Position numbers and translations under genes: made by a program. Under the pieces are notes generated by a model that saw only the letters and a program-made list of their open reading frames with translations, was not told where the DNA came from and searched no databases. From NCBI RefSeq assembly GCF_005887115.1, contig NZ_PNCJ01000008.1, positions 124,001 through 188,000 on the forward strand: a stretch of 64,000 nucleotides of DNA. Direction: 5' to 3'. The stretch comes from Pseudoalteromonas rubra (lineage in GTDB: Bacteria; Pseudomonadota; Gammaproteobacteria; Enterobacterales; Alteromonadaceae). Below are positions 8,316 to 19,101 of the stretch, piece after piece. Numbering within the stretch: the stretch's first letter is position 1; every line of letters starts with the position of its first letter.

Positions 8316-8750
8316 ATGACTACTCTGCTCGTGTACAAAGCGCTGCACATTTTTTTTATGGTTGCCTGGTTCGCCGGGATTTTCTACCTGCCCAGGCTAT
8401 TTGTTTACCATGCTATGACTGACGAGAAACCCTGCTCGGCAATGCTTAAAATTATGGAGCGTCGTCTGCTCTATTTTGTCACTCCGTTTGCAATTCTCAC
8501 GGCAGTCTTTGGCATTTTACTGATCACCAGTTACGGGCGCGAATGGTTCCGCGCAAACTTGTGGCTGCATTATAAACTGGTACCGGTGATCATGCTGTAT
8601 CTCTATCATGCCTATTGCTTCAAACTCCTGGCAGACTTTAAGCACGACCGAAATCAGCGCAGCGATCGCTTCTATCGTATTTTTAACGAATTCCCGGTTA
8701 TTTTGCTGCTGATCATTGTGATGCTCGCTATCTTGAAACCGGTTTTCTGA
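8316..8750 (+). CDS. hemJ: Protoporphyrinogen IX oxidase HemJ
   Basis: A 144-residue four-helix membrane protein of the HemJ (UPF0093) family, which oxidises protoporphyrinogen IX in heme biosynthesis. The N-terminal KALHIFFMVAWFAGIFYLPR with its conserved histidine, the RANLWLHYKL segment and the terminal LAILKPVF are typical. It follows the CLC gene by 28 bp and lies about 1.3 kb before hemL, another heme gene, with pyrB between. The family is shorter than oxygen-dependent HemY and needs no flavin motif. Confidence 0.92.
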   Translation: MTTLLVYKALHIFFMVAWFAGIFYLPRLFVYHAMTDEKPCSAMLKIMERRLLYFVTPFAILTAVFGILLITSYGREWFRANLWLHYKLVPVIMLYLYHAYCFKLLADFKHDRNQRSDRFYRIFNEFPVILLLIIVMLAILKPVF

Positions 8751-8807
8751 TATCACAGTATGGCGGCGAGTAAGCCGTCATTTTCCACGCCCAAAAAACC
8801 ACAATTG

Positions 8808-8823
8808 TGCTATTATGTCGCTC
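8808..8823 (+). promoter_or_regulatory. Candidate extended -10 promoter of pyrB
   Basis: TGCTATTAT (8808-8816) matches an extended -10 element, and would start a transcript near 8823, leaving a leader of about 100 nt before pyrB. The leader has a short AGGAG/CTCCT stem. No clear -35 is seen, so confidence is low. Confidence 0.35.
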
Positions 8824-8923
8824 CAGTTACCCAACGCAGCGTGTGCTTTATGCCCCTGCTTTGCGAGCTCGGTTAGGAGTGCTCCCCGCCTCCTGTTGTC
8901 AATCTGTGATTAGGAATCGCCGC

Positions 8924-9940
8924 ATGTTAAGTTTCCAAGGTGAAAACATCCTCTCCGTCAACGAACTCGACAGAGATGCCATTGAGCTGATTTTCAGTGT
9001 TGCTAAAAAAATGGAACCCTACGCTAAGAAGCACAAACGTACCAACGTATTAGAAGGTGCTGTATTAGCCAACCTGTTTTTTGAACCCAGTACCCGAACG
9101 CGTGTCAGTTTCGGAACCGCCTTTAATTTGCTTGGTGGTACGGTCCGCGAAACCACAGGTATGCAAAGTTCCGCTTTAGCCAAAGGCGAATCCCTGTATG
9201 ACACAGCCCGAGTCATCTCGGCCTATGCGGATGCAGTGGCAATGCGCCACCCGGACGCAGGATCAGTGGCAGAATTTGCCACGGGTTCTGACGTGCCAGT
9301 AATCAATGGTGGTGATGGTCCGAACGAGCACCCCACTCAGGCCTTGCTGGACCTGCTGACGATTGAACGTGAACTGGGGCGATTTGAGCGGGGCATTGAC
9401 GGCATGCACATCGCTTTGGTTGGCGACCTTAAATATGGTCGAACAGTCCACTCCCTTTCTAAATTACTGTGCCACTACAAAAATGTGCGCTTTTCCATGG
9501 TTGCCCCGGACGGGTTGCAGATGCCAGATTATATTCTTGATGCGGTCAGCAATGCTGGCCATCAAATTGAGCTGGTATCTCAGATGGAAGGTAACCTGGC
9601 TGCAGATATCGTCTATCAGACACGTATTCAGGAAGAGCGTTTCCCGTCACAGGAAGAAGCCAATAAATACCGGGGTGGCTTTCGCATCAGTCAGGCGATT
9701 TATGACGCGCATTGTAAACCGGAGTCGGTACTGATGCACCCGCTGCCGCGCGACAGCCGCGGGGATGCCAACGAGCTGGATAATGATTTAAACAATAACG
9801 ATAACCTGGCTATCTTCCGTCAGGTTCAAAACGGCGTGTTGATCCGCATGGCGCTGTTTGCATTGACACTGGGCGTTGCCGACAAGGTTGAGCAGTATGA
9901 AGTGGATGTGCCCTGGTTCAGCCGCAAGCGCGACAGCTAA
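8924..9940 (+). CDS. pyrB: Aspartate carbamoyltransferase catalytic chain
   Basis: A 338-residue enzyme that joins carbamoyl phosphate and aspartate in pyrimidine synthesis. The carbamoyl-phosphate loop STRTRVSF is at residues 56-63, with GDGPNEHPTQALLD and HPLPR further on. An in-frame ATG at 8807 would add 39 unrelated residues and lies within the probable promoter; the 8924 start is preferred. It is longer than E. coli PyrB (about 310 aa), and no pyrI regulatory gene follows, so it may function without the E. coli-type regulatory chain. Confidence 0.93.
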   Translation: MLSFQGENILSVNELDRDAIELIFSVAKKMEPYAKKHKRTNVLEGAVLANLFFEPSTRTRVSFGTAFNLLGGTVRETTGMQSSALAKGESLYDTARVISAYADAVAMRHPDAGSVAEFATGSDVPVINGGDGPNEHPTQALLDLLTIERELGRFERGIDGMHIALVGDLKYGRTVHSLSKLLCHYKNVRFSMVAPDGLQMPDYILDAVSNAGHQIELVSQMEGNLAADIVYQTRIQEERFPSQEEANKYRGGFRISQAIYDAHCKPESVLMHPLPRDSRGDANELDNDLNNNDNLAIFRQVQNGVLIRMALFALTLGVADKVEQYEVDVPWFSRKRDS

Positions 9941-9966
9941 GTTGTTACACTCGTTTTCATGATTTG

Positions 9967-9994
9967 AGGTATTTGGTAAAAACACCAGATACCT
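9967..9994. promoter_or_regulatory. 11-bp hairpin between pyrB and hemL
   Basis: AGGTATTTGGT (9967-9977) pairs with ACCAGATACCT (9984-9994), with one G-T wobble and an AAAAAC loop. No T-run follows. It sits 24 bp before hemL, so it could close the pyrB transcript or form part of a hemL leader. Confidence 0.4.
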
Positions 9995-10018
9995 TATGCA
10001 CATAACAAAGGACACATT

Positions 10019-11305
10019 ATGACAATCAGTCAAGATCTCTTCTCTCGTGCCCAGGAATCTATCCCGGGTGGCGTTAATTCACCCGTTCGTGCGTTTAACG
10101 GCGTGGGTGGCACGCCACTGTTTATCAATAAGGCTGAAGGCCCGCATACCTTTGATGCCGATGGCAAACGTTATATCGACTATGTTGGCTCCTGGGGACC
10201 TATGATCCTGGGCCACAACCACCCTCAAATTAAACAAGCGGTGCTGGATGCCGTTGAACATGGCCTAAGCTATGGCGCTCCGACAGAAAGCGAAATTCTA
10301 ATGGCTGAAAAAGTCAAAGCGCTTGTTCCGTCAATTGACAAGGTACGTATGGTCAGCTCAGGCACAGAAGCGACGATGAGCGCCATCCGTCTGGCTCGCG
10401 GTTATACCGGCAGAGATAAAATTTTGAAGTTCGAAGGTTGCTATCATGGCCATGCGGATTCTCTGTTGGTTAAAGCAGGGTCAGGCGCGCTGACAATGGG
10501 CGTACCTAACTCTCCGGGGATCCCCACTGATTTTGCCAAACATACACTCACGGTATCGTTCAACAATATCGATGAAGTGAAAGCCATCTTTGCACAATAC
10601 CCGGATCAAATCGCCTGTATCATTGTTGAACCTGTGGCGGGCAATATGAACTGTATTCCTCCGGTCGAAGGTTTTCTGGAAGGTCTGCGCGAGATCTGTG
10701 ATACCCATCAATCTGTCCTGATCTTCGATGAGGTCATGACGGGCTTTAGGGTTGCACTCGGCGGTGCTCAGGCCTATTACAATATAGAGCCGGATCTGAC
10801 TTGTTTAGGTAAAGTGATCGGCGGAGGTATGCCTGTGGGTGCATTTGGTGGTAAGCGTGAAATCATGGATTATATTGCCCCTGTAGGCCCAGTCTATCAG
10901 GCCGGTACACTATCCGGTAACCCGATTGCCATGGCCGCTGGTCTGAAAGCCCTTGAGCTGCTGTCTGAGCCCGGGCTGCACGATACGCTTGAGACCAAAA
11001 GCAAGCAACTTTGTGACGGTTTCCAGCGTGCTGCAGATGCAGCGGGTATTGCACTGACCACCAACTATGCCGGCGGTATGTTTGGCTTCTTCTTCACCGA
11101 AGCTACACGTGTTGACACCTATCAGCAGGCGACTGAATGCGACCTTGAGCGCTTCAAGCGCTTTTTCCACCTGATGTTGGAAGAAGGTGTCTATCTTGCC
11201 CCCTCCGCGTTCGAAGCCGGATTTGTCAGCACCATGCACAGCGACGAAGATATTGCTGAAACAATCAAGGCCGCAGAACGCGCTTTTGCGAAGCTTGCTG
11301 CCTGA
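10019..11305 (+). CDS. hemL: Glutamate-1-semialdehyde 2,1-aminomutase
   Basis: A 428-residue PLP enzyme that converts glutamate-1-semialdehyde into 5-aminolevulinate, the first dedicated tetrapyrrole precursor. It starts with [18 protein letters not shown], carries the [16 protein letters not shown] cofactor region, FDEVMTGFR, and the Schiff-base lysine K265 in [10 protein letters not shown]. Length and motifs match the family. It has its own leader and is followed by a clear terminator, so it is likely a single-gene unit. Confidence 0.95.
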   Translation: MTISQDLFSRAQESIPGGVNSPVRAFNGVGGTPLFINKAEGPHTFDADGKRYIDYVGSWGPMILGHNHPQIKQAVLDAVEHGLSYGAPTESEILMAEKVKALVPSIDKVRMVSSGTEATMSAIRLARGYTGRDKILKFEGCYHGHADSLLVKAGSGALTMGVPNSPGIPTDFAKHTLTVSFNNIDEVKAIFAQYPDQIACIIVEPVAGNMNCIPPVEGFLEGLREICDTHQSVLIFDEVMTGFRVALGGAQAYYNIEPDLTCLGKVIGGGMPVGAFGGKREIMDYIAPVGPVYQAGTLSGNPIAMAAGLKALELLSEPGLHDTLETKSKQLCDGFQRAADAAGIALTTNYAGGMFGFFFTEATRVDTYQQATECDLERFKRFFHLMLEEGVYLAPSAFEAGFVSTMHSDEDIAETIKAAERAFAKLAA

Positions 11306-11330
11306 TCAATCCGCATTGCTCACCTATCTA

Positions 11331-11354
11331 AAAAGCCCCGTTTGGGGCTTTTTT
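11331..11354 (+). terminator. Rho-independent terminator of hemL
   Basis: AAAAGCCCC-GTTT-GGGGCTTTTTT starts 26 bp past the hemL stop: a GC stem flanked by an A-run and a T-run, so it may work in both directions. Confidence 0.88.
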
Positions 11355-11443
11355 ATGGCTGACAGTAAAAACTTTCGATGCTTTGAACTATTCTTTGCTT
11401 ATTCTCGGTCTCCTAACAGTGACTTATAAGCAAAGATAACATT

Positions 11444-13285
11444 ATGACAGGACTCAGATCAGCCGCCAGCCCAGCCATCGCTTTTATGGCACAGCTAAAA
11501 TACAAAACTAAAATCAGCCTGGTATTTGGTATTCTCTTGGTACCACTCAGTCTGAGCTTGTTTTTTCTGAACTCAACCCTGACCGAATCTATTCAGATCA
11601 GTCAGCAACAGCGTGCCGGGTTACAATTTTATCCTCCTATTTTGGAAAACCTACTTAACCAGCAAGCCCAGCGTAATGCTCAGGTGCTGGCACGCAGTCC
11701 TTTTGCCACCGGTCTAAAGCCAGGTAATGAACTGGAACACCTGTCAATCACATCTAAGCTCGCCATAGACAATGATCTCAGCCGCTCTTACCTCAATCGC
11801 TCTTTGGTCGAATCCCTGCCAAACGTGATAGCCCAGGTAAACAGCATTGCTCAGCAAGCTACTGATATCATTGGTCGAGGCCGTTTTACGCCGGATTCGT
11901 TTATCGCACTGTCTAACCTAAACAAAGTCCTGCCACTGGTTAAAGCGCAGCTGAACGACAAACTGGGCGTGGCAACAACGCATAATAAACAAGTAAATAA
12001 ACGTCTCAAAGACAAAATTTCAGCGCTGAATCGTTCACTTGATAACTACCACAGAGCCATCAAAGATAAACTGCTTGAGCCCGATGACATTGAGCTGACC
12101 AACAGTGCATTTAACAGCGCGCATCGTGATGTGCTGACCCAACTCAGTGGTCTGGTCAACGAAGCAACGCCGACACTGAAAACACTCCTCGATAACAAAC
12201 TGACGAGCGAACGCAGGATCCGTAATCTGGTGGCGCTGGCCTCTGTGCTCAGCCTGCTATTAGCACTTTATCTTATGCTCGGTTTCTATTTTGCTGTGGT
12301 GGATACCATTGCGGAGTTTTCAGCGTCAGCACAACACGCCTCCAGGGGCAATCTAACAGTCAGAGCGGTCCCTCGGGGCAAAGATGAGCTGAGCGAAATC
12401 TTGCGCCAGTATAATGCCGTGCTGGATGCCTTTGTCCACTTGCTGGGGAATGTCAGAACCACATCAACCGACTTATACGGCGCAACAGATAAGCTCAGCC
12501 AGATAAGCCAGGACACCAGAGAAGACGTGGCACAGCAACAAGCTAAAATCCAGACAGTTCATCAGGCACTCAGTGAAATGGCCAATGCTGCGGATGCCGT
12601 TGAAAACTCAGCTCATCATGCCACAGAGCTGGCCGCCACTGCCGCGCAGCAGGTCAAGCAGGGCAGTGAAAATACCACCCGGCTGGCAGAGCACATGACG
12701 GTATTGCAACAAGAATTCGAAGAAAGTCGTATAGCGCTGGATAAGCTGGCCCAGGATAGTCAGGACATCAGTAAGGTTAGCCTGGGGATCAGTGAAATTG
12801 CGGAGCAAACCAACCTGCTCGCACTCAACGCTGCCATAGAAGCGGCACGGGCTGGCGAGCAAGGGCGCGGATTCGCCGTTGTGGCAGACGAAGTACGTAC
12901 TCTGGCGCAGAGGACTCAACAACAGACTGAAGAAATCCACTCTATCATTCATTCATTACAACAAGCCTCGAATGATACGCAAAAGAAAATGCTCAGCAGT
13001 GTCGAAAAAATGGAACAAGGTGTCAGTGCAGCGAATGAGACAAACCAGGTACTCAGCGCCGCTGAACAAAGTATGGCCGATATTGACCAGCAGGGTCATG
13101 TGATCAGCGATCAGGTAAAACGCCAGGCTGTTGCAACGCAACAGGCACTGGCAGAGTCAAGTGAAATAAGCCACCTTGCTGACCACACCCTGAGTTCGGC
13201 TGAGGCCACAAAGAGTGATGCTCAGAAACTCAGTAATATGGCGGCCACGTTAAAACAGCTGATCGCTAAGTTCAAAACCGAGTAA
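11444..13285 (+). CDS. Methyl-accepting chemotaxis protein
   Basis: A 613-residue transmembrane receptor. One helix lies near residues 22-45, a long helical periplasmic sensor region follows, and a second helix ([21 protein letters not shown]) lies near 262-285. A HAMP linker and a long cytoplasmic coiled coil come next. The conserved signalling tip is [20 protein letters not shown] followed by [18 protein letters not shown]. No C-terminal CheR-tether pentapeptide is seen. The ligand cannot be read from the sequence. It stands alone, convergent with mrcB. Confidence 0.93.
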   Translation: MTGLRSAASPAIAFMAQLKYKTKISLVFGILLVPLSLSLFFLNSTLTESIQISQQQRAGLQFYPPILENLLNQQAQRNAQVLARSPFATGLKPGNELEHLSITSKLAIDNDLSRSYLNRSLVESLPNVIAQVNSIAQQATDIIGRGRFTPDSFIALSNLNKVLPLVKAQLNDKLGVATTHNKQVNKRLKDKISALNRSLDNYHRAIKDKLLEPDDIELTNSAFNSAHRDVLTQLSGLVNEATPTLKTLLDNKLTSERRIRNLVALASVLSLLLALYLMLGFYFAVVDTIAEFSASAQHASRGNLTVRAVPRGKDELSEILRQYNAVLDAFVHLLGNVRTTSTDLYGATDKLSQISQDTREDVAQQQAKIQTVHQALSEMANAADAVENSAHHATELAATAAQQVKQGSENTTRLAEHMTVLQQEFEESRIALDKLAQDSQDISKVSLGISEIAEQTNLLALNAAIEAARAGEQGRGFAVVADEVRTLAQRTQQQTEEIHSIIHSLQQASNDTQKKMLSSVEKMEQGVSAANETNQVLSAAEQSMADIDQQGHVISDQVKRQAVATQQALAESSEISHLADHTLSSAEATKSDAQKLSNMAATLKQLIAKFKTE

Positions 13286-13307
13286 CTGATTGAAACCAGC
13301 CTTCGGG

Positions 13308-15650
13308 TTAACCACACCCGGGGCGTGGGTTAAATTCCTCAATACGTATGGGTAACTGGATAGTTGGGCCACAATGTGGTGCCGCTTGCTCTCCGGTTTG
13401 CTCATTGATGAACGCCCAGCGTATTCCCTGAGGACGCTGATCCGCTATCGCCTGCGGGTTCAGGGGTTTTAAATAGCGAATGTAGAGTTCCAGCGCCCCT
13501 CGGCCCCCAGTCAGTTTTGCAGGTTTATTGTCGTCACGGCCGACCCAGGTCACCGTCACGGTATTATGATCGAACCCCGCAAACCAGCTGTCTCTCAACT
13601 CATTGCTTGTTCCCGTTTTACCAGCCAACTGAACAGACGGAAAATGCTGGTTCAGGCGCTTTGCAGTGCCGCTTTTTGTTACTCTTTTAAGTCCATAACG
13701 CGTCATATACATGGCTTCCTGAGAAAAGCGAGGTTGCCGGGCAATGTGATGCTGATACAAACGCTTGCCCGTGGTGTTGGTAATGGCAGAGATACTCGTG
13801 AGTGAGGCATACTGACCATTGGCGGCCAGTGTCGTGTACATCTGTGCGACATCAAAGCTCGACAATTCAACAGCGCCCAGCAACATAGAAGGGTAAAGAG
13901 GAATATCACTATCTATTCCCAACTGTTGCATAGTCTGGGCAACCGAATCAACGCCTACATCCAGACCCAGGTTCACAGCAGGGATGTTAATACTTTCACT
14001 AAATGCACGATACAGCGGCACGGCTCCCCGGAATTTGTGGTCAAAGTTTTCCGGTTGCCAGGTTTTGCCAGCTGCATTGGTGACTTGCAGCGGAGCGTCT
14101 TCAAGCAAAGTGCCCAAATTATACTGGGGTTGTTCCAGCGCTGACAGGTAAATAGCTGGCTTTACCAGAGATCCCACATTACGGCGGGTATCCAGTACCC
14201 GGTTAAACCCGGAGTATCGTAGCTGACGCCCGGCGACCAGTGCAGAAACACCACTTTTTTCAATGTTCACCGAAACCATACCCACTTCCAGTTGCGCCGT
14301 CGAAAAACGTCGCTCAAGATAGGGTAACCCCTCACTGATGGCATCTTCCATGGCCGTCTGTTTTTGTAGATCGAAGTAAGTAAATACCCGGATCCCGGCG
14401 TTCACCACGTTTTCGTCCGGTAACAGACGTTGTAACTCGCGATTGACCAATTCCAGGTATCCCGGATAGGTTTGCATCAGGCTTTCTTTTAATGGCTGTA
14501 TACTGATGGGCCGCTCCAGCGCCTGGCGGTATTCATTCGTGGTGATCAGGCCATTCTCAGCCATCAACCTGAGGACCAGATCGCGTCGCTCCATCGTGCG
14601 CTCCGGATAACGGCGTGGATTGTAATACGAAGGGCCTTTCACCATAGCAACCAGCATGGCAATCTGATCAAACTCAAGTTCATCGACCGGCTTTGCAAAA
14701 TAGAACTCGGCAGCCAGACCCATTCCATGCACCCCCTGATTATAAGCCTGTCCCAGATAGACTTCGTTGAGATAAGCTTCCAGGATCTCATCTTTGCTGT
14801 AACGGAAATCTAAAATAAGGGCGATAAAGGCCTCATTGACTTTTCGCAGCAAAGAGCGCTCTCGGGTCAGATAAAAGTTCTTTGCCAGTTGCTGGGTCAG
14901 GGTACTGCCCCCCTGCACAGTGCGTCCGGCACGAATATTATGGTAGAGGGCACGCATGATTGACCAAACGGATACCCCATGGTGGTCATAGAACGCCCTG
15001 TCTTCAACAACCAGCAAGGTATCTTTGAGAATATCTGGCATCTTCGCCAGTGGTACAAATTCCCTGTCCTGACGGCTTTCATTACCTATCCGGGCAATTT
15101 GCACAGGCTCCAGCCTTGCCGCCTGAATTCGCCTGCCCTGCTCATTAACTATACTGGCAAGCTTTTTCCCTGCAAAGTTCAGCGTGAATATACGGGCCTG
15201 TTCAACCCCGTCATGGAACTCAAAAGTACGGCGATAAACGGTGATGGTGCGCCCCTGAACCACGAACTGTCCCGTATGTCTAATACGATTAACACGTGAA
15301 TAATTCAGCCGCTCCAGCTCCCAAATCACCTCCTGCTCTGCAAGGTACTGATCCGAATAAAACGACATCGCCCTGGCGTATACCTGTACTGGAAGTTGCC
15401 ATTTATTGCCTTCAAATTGGCGACTGACTTTGGCATCGAGATAAACCACATAACCGGCAACGGCAAACGCCATGGCCAGACTCAGCTTCCAGCACAACGA
15501 CCACAGCGAACTCAGGACCCGGCGACGAAATGCACTCAAACGGTGCTTTATTGTCGTTGCAGATTTGGCAGTCTTTTTCTTGCCTGATTTGGCAGGTGTT
15601 TTACGTGGGGATTTGCGGGGTTTGCTCGGTGCTTTTTTATTGTCTGCCAT
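13308..15650 (-). CDS. mrcB: Penicillin-binding protein 1B
   Basis: A 780-residue bifunctional peptidoglycan synthase. A lysine-rich cytoplasmic tail of about 50 residues precedes one membrane helix (LSLAMAFAVAGYVVYL). A UB2H-like region follows, then the glycosyltransferase domain with EDRAFYDHHGVS and GGSTLTQQLAKNFYL. The transpeptidase domain shows SLVK, SES-I and KTGTS. The QVYAR segment and the overall plan are those of PBP1b, not PBP1a. It polymerises and crosslinks glycan strands in the periplasm. It reads against the upstream chemoreceptor gene, with 22 bp between their stops. Confidence 0.93.
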   Translation of the reverse strand: MADNKKAPSKPRKSPRKTPAKSGKKKTAKSATTIKHRLSAFRRRVLSSLWSLCWKLSLAMAFAVAGYVVYLDAKVSRQFEGNKWQLPVQVYARAMSFYSDQYLAEQEVIWELERLNYSRVNRIRHTGQFVVQGRTITVYRRTFEFHDGVEQARIFTLNFAGKKLASIVNEQGRRIQAARLEPVQIARIGNESRQDREFVPLAKMPDILKDTLLVVEDRAFYDHHGVSVWSIMRALYHNIRAGRTVQGGSTLTQQLAKNFYLTRERSLLRKVNEAFIALILDFRYSKDEILEAYLNEVYLGQAYNQGVHGMGLAAEFYFAKPVDELEFDQIAMLVAMVKGPSYYNPRRYPERTMERRDLVLRLMAENGLITTNEYRQALERPISIQPLKESLMQTYPGYLELVNRELQRLLPDENVVNAGIRVFTYFDLQKQTAMEDAISEGLPYLERRFSTAQLEVGMVSVNIEKSGVSALVAGRQLRYSGFNRVLDTRRNVGSLVKPAIYLSALEQPQYNLGTLLEDAPLQVTNAAGKTWQPENFDHKFRGAVPLYRAFSESINIPAVNLGLDVGVDSVAQTMQQLGIDSDIPLYPSMLLGAVELSSFDVAQMYTTLAANGQYASLTSISAITNTTGKRLYQHHIARQPRFSQEAMYMTRYGLKRVTKSGTAKRLNQHFPSVQLAGKTGTSNELRDSWFAGFDHNTVTVTWVGRDDNKPAKLTGGRGALELYIRYLKPLNPQAIADQRPQGIRWAFINEQTGEQAAPHCGPTIQLPIRIEEFNPRPGCG

Positions 15651-15713
15651 TGCCCATGGAATATTTGCTGAGAGTTAATGGATGCTAGATTATCTCAGAT
15701 TAACTTTCGCTTA

Positions 15714-15747
15714 AACCAAAAAGCGCGATGAGCCGCACTTTTTGGTT
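15714..15747. terminator. Stem-loop downstream of amtB
   Basis: AACCAAAAAG (15714-15723) pairs with CTTTTTGGTT (15738-15747), with an inner GCG/CGC extension. It lies 9 bp beyond the amtB stop on the minus strand and before the mrcB start. The T-run is inside the stem, so termination strength is uncertain. Confidence 0.55.
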
Positions 15748-15756
15748 GTTTCTTCA

Positions 15757-16986
15757 CTACTTGTTGCGAATGGTCACAAATTCCGGGTAAGCATCAATAC
15801 CACAGTCATGCTGATCCATGCCACTGAGCTCTTCTTCTTCCCCGACACGGATCCCCATCAGCGTTTTGATCATACCCCAGACGATATATGACGCTATGAA
15901 TACGAAGCCCAGAATAGTCACCAGACCAATGGCTTGAGTCGCAAAACTGGCGTCACTATTGGAGAATGGCACCATCATAATACCCAGCGCACCACACACA
16001 CCATGAACAGAGATCGCGCCAACAGGGTCATCAATGCGCAGTTTATCCAATGCAACAATGCTGAATACCACTAAAGATCCACCCAACATACCAAGGATAC
16101 AGGCCAGTATGGGTGTCGGTGATGCAGGCTCAGCAGTAATGGTCACCAAGCCTGCCAGCGCACCATTTAAGATCATGGTCAGGTCCGCTTTTTTCCACAT
16201 CAGTTTGCACACTACCAACGCCGCAATGGCACCAGCCGCAGCCGCTGCATTCGTATTAACCATGATTTGACTCACTGCAATGGCGTTACTTTTATCAGCC
16301 AAAAATAACTGAGAGCCACCATTAAAGCCAAACCAACCCATCCATAAAATAAAGGTGCCCAGTGTCGCCAATGGCAAGTTTGAACCTGGAATTGGATAAA
16401 TCTCTCCATTCTTGCCATATTTACCTTTTCGCGCTCCCAGCAGCAGCACCCCAGCCAATGCGGCAGCTGCACCGGCGCCATGCACAATGGCAGAACCCGC
16501 AAAGTCTACAAAACCCATCTCAGACAAAAACCCGGCGCCCCATGTCCAGTATCCCTCAATCGGATAGATGAGGCCTGTCAGGACGACTGTAAACAGTAAA
16601 AATGCCCAGAGCTTCATGCGCTCTGCAACCGCGCCAGAGACAATCGACATCGCCGTGGCTACAAACACGACCTGAAAGAAAAAGTCAGATTCAAGAGCAT
16701 GGTCCGCATCCGCCGCAGCGCTGCCAATCAAAGCGCCAAAGTTAGGTACTACTCCGCCTTCAATATTATCCACATACATAATGTTATAACCGACCAGCAA
16801 AAACATAGTGCAGGCAATAGCATACAGAGCGATATTTTTAGTCAAGATTTCAGTGGTGTTTTTGGAGCGAACCAGCCCTGCTTCAAGCATGGCAAACCCC
16901 GCGGCCATCCACATCACTAGAATACCGGAGACCAGAAAGTAAAATGTGTTCAGAGAGAATTGTAATTCTATTATCGTGTTTTCCAT
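15757..16986 (-). CDS. amtB: Ammonium transporter AmtB
   Basis: A 409-residue protein with about 11 hydrophobic segments of the Amt/Rh family. The twin pore histidines appear in SAIVHGAGAAAALAG and in ISVHGVCGALG. It carries ammonium into the cell and is gated by the P-II protein encoded just upstream (glnK stop to amtB start, 11 bp). The start gives an N-terminus without an obvious cleavable signal peptide, as in many Amt proteins outside the enterics. Regulation by nitrogen status is supported by the sigma-54-like site upstream of glnK. Confidence 0.94.
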   Translation of the reverse strand: MENTIIELQFSLNTFYFLVSGILVMWMAAGFAMLEAGLVRSKNTTEILTKNIALYAIACTMFLLVGYNIMYVDNIEGGVVPNFGALIGSAAADADHALESDFFFQVVFVATAMSIVSGAVAERMKLWAFLLFTVVLTGLIYPIEGYWTWGAGFLSEMGFVDFAGSAIVHGAGAAAALAGVLLLGARKGKYGKNGEIYPIPGSNLPLATLGTFILWMGWFGFNGGSQLFLADKSNAIAVSQIMVNTNAAAAAGAIAALVVCKLMWKKADLTMILNGALAGLVTITAEPASPTPILACILGMLGGSLVVFSIVALDKLRIDDPVGAISVHGVCGALGIMMVPFSNSDASFATQAIGLVTILGFVFIASYIVWGMIKTLMGIRVGEEEELSGMDQHDCGIDAYPEFVTIRNK

Positions 16987-16997
16987 CGTCTTGCCCC

Positions 16998-17414
<417 letters not shown>

Positions 17415-17457
17415 TTATTTGGTTAAGATATTTTTATCACGTTTTAGAAAGGACAAA

Positions 17458-17474
17458 CGCACCGAACTGGTGCG
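17458..17474. terminator. Hairpin downstream of the diguanylate cyclase gene
   Basis: CGCACC (17458-17463) pairs with GGTGCG (17469-17474) around GAACT, about 55 bp past the minus-strand gene end. The T content on the minus side is low, so it is a weak terminator candidate. Confidence 0.4.
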
Positions 17475-17528
17475 CTTGTTTGTTGTCTGACTTGAAATGG
17501 TGCAAAGGTGAGTTAGCCGTGGGCCGAT

Positions 17529-18764
17529 TTAGCTTTCACTGACCATGACGCAGTTTCGTTGGGCTTCTTTAGCTCGGTACAATGCATTATCTGCCGCACG
17601 CATGACATCACTGAGTGTCGCTTTATCGCAACGTGCGATCCCTACACTCAGTGTACAGTGCAGCGACTCGTCCTGGATCATAAACTGAGTATTTGCAAAT
17701 CGCTCTCTAAAATCCTGACAGCTGTCTTTGGCCACATTCAGGTCATTGCCAGGCATCAGCACTGCAAACTCTTCTCCACCCACACGAGCCACTAAGCAAT
17801 GGTTAAATGAACTACTCAGCAATTCCGCTGCCTGGGACAAGACTTTGTCACCGCCAAGGTGACCATGCTGATCATTGATCGCCTTAAAATGGTCCAGATC
17901 AAGCAAGGCCAGCGTGAACTGGTCCGGTTTATTTTTGAGTACCTTATCCATGTGCTGACAAAAATAGCGGCGATTATAGAGACCCGTCAGAAAGTCCCGG
18001 TGAGCATATTCTTTGATATCCGCGATCAGGTTTAGCTGGTCCATCGTTTGCATTACACGGCAGTGAAACTCTTCGTTCATAAACGGCTTTGTTAAAAAGT
18101 CATTGGCACCATATTTAATGAACTTAGCTGATAAACCGTGACTACCCGCTCCAGACAAACCTATGATTGCCAAATCATCACGCCCACGGCTATTTCGCAC
18201 GGCTTTCACCAACTCAAAACCGTCCATAGTTGGCATGGCGTAGTCAGTCAAAAGGAGCTTTATCTCTGGCTTGGCATTGAGCATATTGAGCGCTTGTTCA
18301 CCATCTTGAGCCTCGAATACGGTGAACAGTTGCTTCTCCAACATTTGCCGCATGACTGCACGGCTGATCATAGAATCGTCAGCAATCAGCGCCTGACACC
18401 CCTCGTTACGCAACAAGCGCGATACCAATTTGATGGCGTACAAATAGGAATCCCGATTATCTTTAATCACATAGTCCACGACCCCCATCTCAAGCATTTG
18501 CTGACGACTGTATTCATCTATTTTGGAGGTCAATACCACCGTAGGAACGTTGCGGCTCAGAGTTAACTGAACCACTTCACCGTCCGGCGCATCAGGTAAG
18601 GTCAGATCCACCAGTGCCAGGGTGTAATGTTGGCTCTCGAGCAATGCCTGGGTCTCTTTCAGTGACCAGGCATAATCAATTTCCACATCCAGGTGTTGTG
18701 ACGCAAGGTGGCGTAGGATCTGCTGCACAACCTTACTGTCTTCGACGATTAATACTCTTTGCAT
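17529..18764 (-). CDS. Response regulator diguanylate cyclase (REC-REC-GGDEF)
   Basis: A 411-residue cytoplasmic protein. Receiver 1 (about 1-120) has phosphoacceptor D in LALVDLTLPD and lysine in VIKDN. Receiver 2 (about 125-240) has D in LLLTDYAMP and lysine in LTKPF. The C-terminal GGDEF domain (from about 255) has the active motif RVGGEEF and so should make cyclic di-GMP. The residues where an inhibitory RxxD I-site would sit read FNHC, so product inhibition by that route is unlikely. No histidine kinase lies nearby. Confidence 0.92.
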   Translation of the reverse strand: MQRVLIVEDSKVVQQILRHLASQHLDVEIDYAWSLKETQALLESQHYTLALVDLTLPDAPDGEVVQLTLSRNVPTVVLTSKIDEYSRQQMLEMGVVDYVIKDNRDSYLYAIKLVSRLLRNEGCQALIADDSMISRAVMRQMLEKQLFTVFEAQDGEQALNMLNAKPEIKLLLTDYAMPTMDGFELVKAVRNSRGRDDLAIIGLSGAGSHGLSAKFIKYGANDFLTKPFMNEEFHCRVMQTMDQLNLIADIKEYAHRDFLTGLYNRRYFCQHMDKVLKNKPDQFTLALLDLDHFKAINDQHGHLGGDKVLSQAAELLSSSFNHCLVARVGGEEFAVLMPGNDLNVAKDSCQDFRERFANTQFMIQDESLHCTLSVGIARCDKATLSDVMRAADNALYRAKEAQRNCVMVSES

Positions 18765-19101
18765 TACGATGCTCTACTAAAACTACGAGAAAAGGGAAGA
18801 GATACAAGAATTTAACAGCGCTAAATACTTTAATACTACAGACATAAGGATTAAATATACGCGATTTCTGTGACAAAAAAAACTCACGACTCAATTAAAT
18901 TGTAAACAGACAGCAACAAACATACGCTGAACCTCCACCCGTTCCTGCCATTTAAAATACAAAAAAGAAACCAGTCAGACCATAAAAATTAACACACGGA
19001 ACACGTAGCCTGTTTTTTGGCTATTAGTCTCAAGTTCTTTGAATTCTCCACAATATCCGTCTTAAATAAGCCAATTCATTTCATCAAAAAATTACAAGAA
19101 C
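18765..19101. other. 337-bp AT-rich intergenic region, no gene seen
   Basis: This gap separates the divergent diguanylate cyclase and S10 peptidase genes and must hold both promoters. No convincing open frame, strong hairpin or known RNA was recognised. Confidence 0.5.
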
